From Candidatus Zixiibacteriota bacterium (GTDB lineage: Bacteria > Zixibacteria > MSB-5A5 > GN15 > PGXB01), in the NCBI GenBank assembly GCA_016933695.1, contig JAFGAL010000004.1, positions 124,001 to 188,000 on the forward strand: DNA of 64,000 nt, given 5' to 3'. The notes under the pieces were generated by a model. That model made no database searches and was not told the origin of the DNA. It was given only the letters and a program-made list of their open reading frames with translations. A program made the translations under genes and the position numbers. Positions 60,133 to 64,000 of this stretch are shown piece after piece; position 1 is the first letter of the stretch, and each line of letters begins with the position of its first letter.

Positions 60133-60591
60133 TCAATCCTTCTTGACCAGTTTCAGCGCCCGGTTGCAGGCGACATTGCCGTGGTACTTGTTGTTGACGA
60201 TCATCACCGGCGCCATTGCGCAGGCTCCGACGCAGTTGACGACTTCCAGCGTGTATTTCATATCTTCCGTGGTTTCGCCCGGTTTGATTCCCAGTCCCGA
60301 TTCCAGCTGATCGAGAAGCAGATCGGCCCCCTTGATATGGCAGGCCGTCCCCTTGCACACCCGGACAATCGTGTCGCCGCGCGGTGTCAGGCTGAACGCA
60401 TTGTAGAATGTGGCGACACTGTACACTTTGCTTAACGGCACTCCCAGTGTCTCCGCGGTCTTCGTCATCGCCTCGCGCGGCAGATAATGAAATTCCCGCT
60501 GTATATCCTGTAAAACCCCTATCAGCGAACCGGCATCGGTCGGATAGTGGTCGAAAATGGCGGTGAGTTTGGTCAGGTCCTGCCGGGTCAT
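60133..60591 (-). CDS. nuoE: NuoE/HoxE/HydC-like [2Fe-2S] subunit
   Basis: A 152-aa thioredoxin-like [2Fe-2S] protein with the four ligands in C-KGTA-C (VCKGTACHIKGA) and C-VGA-C (NCVGACAMAP). The N-terminal helical bundle (LTAIFDHYPTDAGSLI, REFHYLPREAM) is normal. It pairs with NuoF in NAD(H)-linked electron transfer. Its ATG overlaps the oxidoreductase gamma stop by 4 nt, so diaphorase and 2-oxoacid oxidoreductase are translated as one unit. Confidence 0.93.
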   Translation of the reverse strand: MTRQDLTKLTAIFDHYPTDAGSLIGVLQDIQREFHYLPREAMTKTAETLGVPLSKVYSVATFYNAFSLTPRGDTIVRVCKGTACHIKGADLLLDQLESGLGIKPGETTEDMKYTLEVVNCVGACAMAPVMIVNNKYHGNVACNRALKLVKKD

Positions 60592-61150
60592 GCTTTCCCT
60601 CCCGCTTTCTCTTTTTCAGCGAGCATGCGCCCCTCCGCAAAAGCCTTCAGGTTGACCTCCAGCAGTTCCTTTTTCTTGGAGCCGAGTTTCTCCCGAAACA
60701 TCTTTTCCAGCGCGTCGAACGAGACAATATCCGTCATCGCCACGAACGCCGCCAGCATCACCATATTGGCCGCTTTGGGATTGCCGGCCCTGATCGCGAT
60801 ATCGTTGACGGGAACCAAAAGCTCCGTGACATCATCGCGACCCGACTTCACATCGATCAGCGAACTGTTGATCAACAGCAGTCCGCCGGGACGAATCAAC
60901 TCGCCGAACTTGTCCAGCGAAGGACGGTTGAACACACAGGCCGCGCCCGGATTATTGATGATCGGTGAACCGATCCGATGCTCCGAGACGACCACCGTGC
61001 AGTTGGCCGTGCCACCGCGCATTTCCGGACCGTACGACGGAATCCACGCCACCTGTTTGCCTTCGTCCATCGCGGTATAGGCCAGCAACTGCCCGGCCGT
61101 CATCACCCCCTGGCCCCCGAATCCTGCGAACACGACTTCGATTTGACCGG

Positions 61151-61154
<4 letters not shown>
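60588..61154 (-). CDS. 2-oxoacid:ferredoxin oxidoreductase gamma subunit
   Basis: I place the start at ATG 61154 (MTGQIEVVFAGFGGQGVM, 188 aa), overlapping the beta-subunit stop as ATGA; longer readings lie inside that gene. The fold begins with the GFGGQGV motif, followed by WIPSYGPEMRGGTANC, the hallmark of KorC/VorC gamma subunits. It works with alpha (pyrimidine-binding) and beta (TPP-binding) subunits in the reversible oxidative decarboxylation of 2-oxoacids to acyl-CoA and CO2. It is coupled to nuoE by a 4-nt overlap. Confidence 0.93.
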
Positions 61155-61918
<764 letters not shown>

Positions 61919-61942
61919 GTTATCCTCGTTTGCTTGCGAAGA

Positions 61943-63016
61943 TCACTTCTTGATCCCCAACATCTGACGAACCTTGTCCTTGACCTCGTTGGGGGTCGGA
62001 ACGATGCCGCCGGTGCGGCCGTAAAAATCTATTTCGCGCTGACCTTTGAGACAGCGCTCGATATCCTCGATCATCTGCCCGACACTCATCTCCACCACCA
62101 GCACCTTCTCGATGTTTTTCCTGGTCGACTCGGTGAAAATATCCTGCTCCGGGAACGGATACAGCGAAACCGGACGGAACAGGCCGACACTGATACCTTC
62201 CTGTTCCAGTTCATCGATCGCCGTCTGGCAGATACGCGCCATCGTGCCGTACGCCATGATCAGGATTCTGTTCTTGTCGGTTACCTTGTATTTCTCAAAG
62301 CGAATTTCGTTTTTCTTGATTGTCTTGTACTTCTCGGCCAGAAGGAAACTGTTCTCCTCCAGCATCACCGGATCGAGAAACAGCGACTTGGTAATCCGCG
62401 CCTTGCGATTCTTTGCGCCGGTCAGCGCCCAGTCCGAACCGGTCGGATCGTTGGGCTTGCGATGTTCTTCCGGGAACTCCACCGCCTCCATCATCTGGCC
62501 GATCATTCCGTCGCCGATCAGCATCACCGGGTTGCGGTACTTGTCCGCCAGATCGAACGCCAGGATCATCAGGTCGACCGCCTCCTGCACCGACGACGGC
62601 GCCAGCACGATCAGGTGATAGTCACCGTGACCGCCGGCCTTGACCGCCTGAAAATAATCCGACTGCGCCGGAAGAATCCCGCCCAAGCCGGGTCCGCCGC
62701 GCATGATGTTGACGAACACCACCGGCAGTTGCGCCCCCGCGATATAGGAAATCGCCTCCTGCATCAGGCTGATTCCGGGACTCGATGACGTCGTGAACAC
62801 GCGTTTGCCCGACGCCGCCGCGCCGAACAGCATGTTCCCCACCGCCACCTCCGATTCCGCCTGCACGAACGTCCCGCCGACTTCCGGCAGACGCCAGCAG
62901 AGATATTCGGCCACTTCGCTCTGGGGGGTGATCGGGTAGGCGAAATAATTCAGCGCGCCCGCGCAGATCGCGGCCTCGCCGATCGCCTCGTTGCCTTTCA
63001 TCAGTTTCTTTGCCAT
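61943..63016 (-). CDS. vorB: 2-oxoacid:ferredoxin oxidoreductase alpha subunit (VorB/KorA type)
   Basis: A 357-aa subunit starting MAKKLMKGNEAIGEAAICAG, with the conserved YPITPQSEVAEY, QAESEVAVGNMLFGAAASG, TTSSSPGISLMQEA and NIMRGGPGLGG...QSDY, then a second domain with MAYGTMARIC and FRPVSLYPFP. These match the single-chain alpha subunit called VorB (3-methyl-2-oxobutanoate) or KorA (2-oxoglutarate). The family does not fix the substrate. It follows the ferredoxin subunit by 12 nt. Typically oxygen-sensitive; used by anaerobes. Confidence 0.93.
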   Translation of the reverse strand: MAKKLMKGNEAIGEAAICAGALNYFAYPITPQSEVAEYLCWRLPEVGGTFVQAESEVAVGNMLFGAAASGKRVFTTSSSPGISLMQEAISYIAGAQLPVVFVNIMRGGPGLGGILPAQSDYFQAVKAGGHGDYHLIVLAPSSVQEAVDLMILAFDLADKYRNPVMLIGDGMIGQMMEAVEFPEEHRKPNDPTGSDWALTGAKNRKARITKSLFLDPVMLEENSFLLAEKYKTIKKNEIRFEKYKVTDKNRILIMAYGTMARICQTAIDELEQEGISVGLFRPVSLYPFPEQDIFTESTRKNIEKVLVVEMSVGQMIEDIERCLKGQREIDFYGRTGGIVPTPNEVKDKVRQMLGIKK

Positions 63017-63028
63017 CGTTCATCCCCC

Positions 63029-63268
63029 TCAGTACGCAAACAGGCTGAATTGGGTTCCGTGGTTCTGCACCCTGATCGCCACGTCGGGACAGGTGATCGC
63101 GCAAATCCGGCATCCGATGCACTTCGTGGGTTCATGCACCTGCGCATAAAAATACCCCTTCAGGTTGATCTCTTTCGACATCGAAATGATCTGCATCGGA
63201 CAGGCATGCACGCACAACTCGCACCCCTTGCAGTAATTCTTATCTATTCGTATTCCGGGCATAGGCAA
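63029..63268 (-). CDS. 2-oxoacid:ferredoxin oxidoreductase delta subunit (2[4Fe-4S] ferredoxin)
   Basis: A 79-aa ferredoxin with YCKGCELCVHACPMQII and CIGCRICAITCPDVAI, the two [4Fe-4S] motifs of KorD/VorD. It carries electrons out of the oxidoreductase core. It is 12 nt upstream of the alpha subunit gene and 21 nt downstream of the ATPase gene. Length and both cluster sets are normal. Confidence 0.93.
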   Translation of the reverse strand: MPMPGIRIDKNYCKGCELCVHACPMQIISMSKEINLKGYFYAQVHEPTKCIGCRICAITCPDVAIRVQNHGTQFSLFAY

Positions 63269-63289
63269 ACCCTTTCGTGTATGTAAAAA

Positions 63290-64000
63290 CTAACTTCCCG
63301 AAGTTTCTTCCTTCCGCTCCCATGGCTTGAGCATCGACCGGGTCAGCGGAAGAATCGCACAGGCGAACACCGAGGTGTCCATCGTGTTCAGCACGGCGCG
63401 TTTGGCGCTCACAAAGAAAAGCGGCAAGCCGCTTTCACCGCTTACCGCCCGCGCCAGATCGTACCCCTCGAGCAGGATGGCCGCATCGGTTTCATCGATC
63501 ATGTGCGTGTTCGATACCAGCCCCGTGAACGGCAGTCGCGATGATCCCGCGATACGGTTCATGGTGGCGATCGAACCGGCGACGTCCGCCGTTTGCGGAC
63601 GACGGCTGTTGAGGATCATCAGCATCTCGTACTGACCGGGCGGAAATTCCCCGGACAGCGATCCCAGCGCGCGGCACCCCTGCGCGTCACCGCCGACGTC
63701 CAGAATCAGCATCCCCTCATGCGTCTCCAGAAGTCCCTTGATTTCCGGCAGAAGGATTGGCAAATCGGCGTAATACTGCCCGCCCTGCGGCGCGACCACC
63801 CGCACCCCGAGCGCCTCCATTTCCGCAATCGCCTCACGGGTGCGGAAATACGGATTGACCAGGTCCAGATCGACCAAAGTCACCGGTTCGGAATTGGCAT
63901 GCGCAAGATACTTGGCCAGATTGACCGACACCTCGGTTTTCCCGCTTCCGAATCCGCCGACCAGAGCGACAATACGTTTGGAAAATGACGGATAGCGAAA
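63290..64000 (-). CDS. P-loop ATPase of the MinD/CooC-like superfamily, 5'-truncated
   Basis: The reading frame runs through the right edge of the window without a start, so the N-terminus is missing; GTG 63931 is internal. At least 236 residues are visible. They begin just before a Walker A loop (GGFGSGKTEVSVNLAKYL), followed by VTLVDLDLVNPYFRTREA, LILDVGGDAQGCRALGS and FTGLVSNTHMIDET, as in ParA/MinD/CooC-type (SIMIBI) ATPases. Such proteins are known as metallocentre-assembly or positioning factors. Its place at the head of the ferredoxin/2-oxoacid oxidoreductase genes suggests maturation or regulation of that complex, but this is inference. Confidence 0.85.
   Translation of the reverse strand, partial: FRYPSFSKRIVALVGGFGSGKTEVSVNLAKYLAHANSEPVTLVDLDLVNPYFRTREAIAEMEALGVRVVAPQGGQYYADLPILLPEIKGLLETHEGMLILDVGGDAQGCRALGSLSGEFPPGQYEMLMILNSRRPQTADVAGSIATMNRIAGSSRLPFTGLVSNTHMIDETDAAILLEGYDLARAVSGESGLPLFFVSAKRAVLNTMDTSVFACAILPLTRSMLKPWERKEETSGS

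Noticed and set aside
57086-60591. NuoE/NuoF/HoxU-like genes considered as an electron-bifurcating [FeFe]-hydrogenase or Complex I
   Set aside because: No H-cluster motifs follow the HoxU-like N-terminal part, and no NuoG molybdopterin domain or membrane-arm gene is present.

Overview
The window looks like a contig piece from an uncultivated, Gram-negative, largely anaerobic bacterium of the FCB superphylum; a Zixibacteria-like lineage is my best guess. This is inference from content, not from a marker-gene phylogeny. The signs are moderately high GC, an outer membrane (TonB receptor, PorV-like protein, RND/TolC pump), four large secreted proteins ending in the 'NYPNPFNP' FlgD/T9SS-type C-terminal domain, a multiheme cytochrome c, and an oxygen-sensitive-type 2-oxoacid:ferredoxin oxidoreductase. 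Coding density is very high, and most genes sit in long minus-strand operons with 1-14 nt overlaps. No insertion sequence, prophage, CRISPR array or rRNA was seen. Two tRNA genes are present: Arg-ACG and Pro-TGG.

Layout. 1-0.7 kb: the 3' end of a multiheme cytochrome c. 0.8-4.7 kb (minus): dusB-larB-larC-etfA, joining tRNA dihydrouridylation, nickel-pincer cofactor synthesis and an electron-transfer flavoprotein subunit. 4.8-8.8 kb (plus): FHA protein, metallophosphoesterase and a CHASE2 receptor Ser/Thr kinase. 8.8-15.7 kb (minus): a housekeeping operon ecfT-truA-tal-purB-psd-pssA-purS-purQ-DUF4321, then tatA and a small unknown gene. 15.8-21.5 kb (minus): two secreted proteases (S8, M6) with sorting domains. 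21.8-24.0 kb (plus): a GT-C/TPR membrane protein. 24.1-30.8 kb (minus): TonB receptor, PorV-like protein and a large lipoprotein. 31.1-35.5 kb: octanoyltransferase-like protein, K+ channel, THUMP RNA methyltransferase, tRNA-Arg and a PP2C phosphatase. 35.6-42.6 kb (minus): a 1961-residue modular surface protein with seven ~96-residue cadherin-like repeats, and a smaller companion sharing one of its modules. 42.9-46.4 kb: VanZ-like, GNAT, CBS, double-methyltransferase and zinc-ribbon proteins. 46.5-54.3 kb (minus): OmpR-type response regulator, histidine kinase and a complete RND efflux pump. 54.4-56.9 kb (minus): tRNA-Pro, rdgB, a citryl-CoA lyase-like gene and a lipoprotein. 57.1-64 kb (minus): P-loop ATPase, ferredoxin, 2-oxoacid:ferredoxin oxidoreductase, NuoE/NuoF/HoxU-like diaphorase and a last Fe-S protein.

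The most interesting locus is the last one. A complete 2-oxoacid:ferredoxin oxidoreductase is co-transcribed with a complete NAD(H)-linked diaphorase, but with no hydrogenase or Complex I partner, and a stand-alone citryl-CoA lyase-like gene lies just downstream. I infer an enzyme system that exchanges electrons between 2-oxoacids, ferredoxin and NAD(H). Other points of interest are DxNGNGxYD calcium-type loops inside a TonB receptor, a module shared between two neighbouring surface proteins, the lar-etfA operon, two sigma-70-like promoters placed so that the mRNA would be leaderless (dusB and the K+ channel gene), and operator-like repeats upstream of the efflux pump and its regulator.
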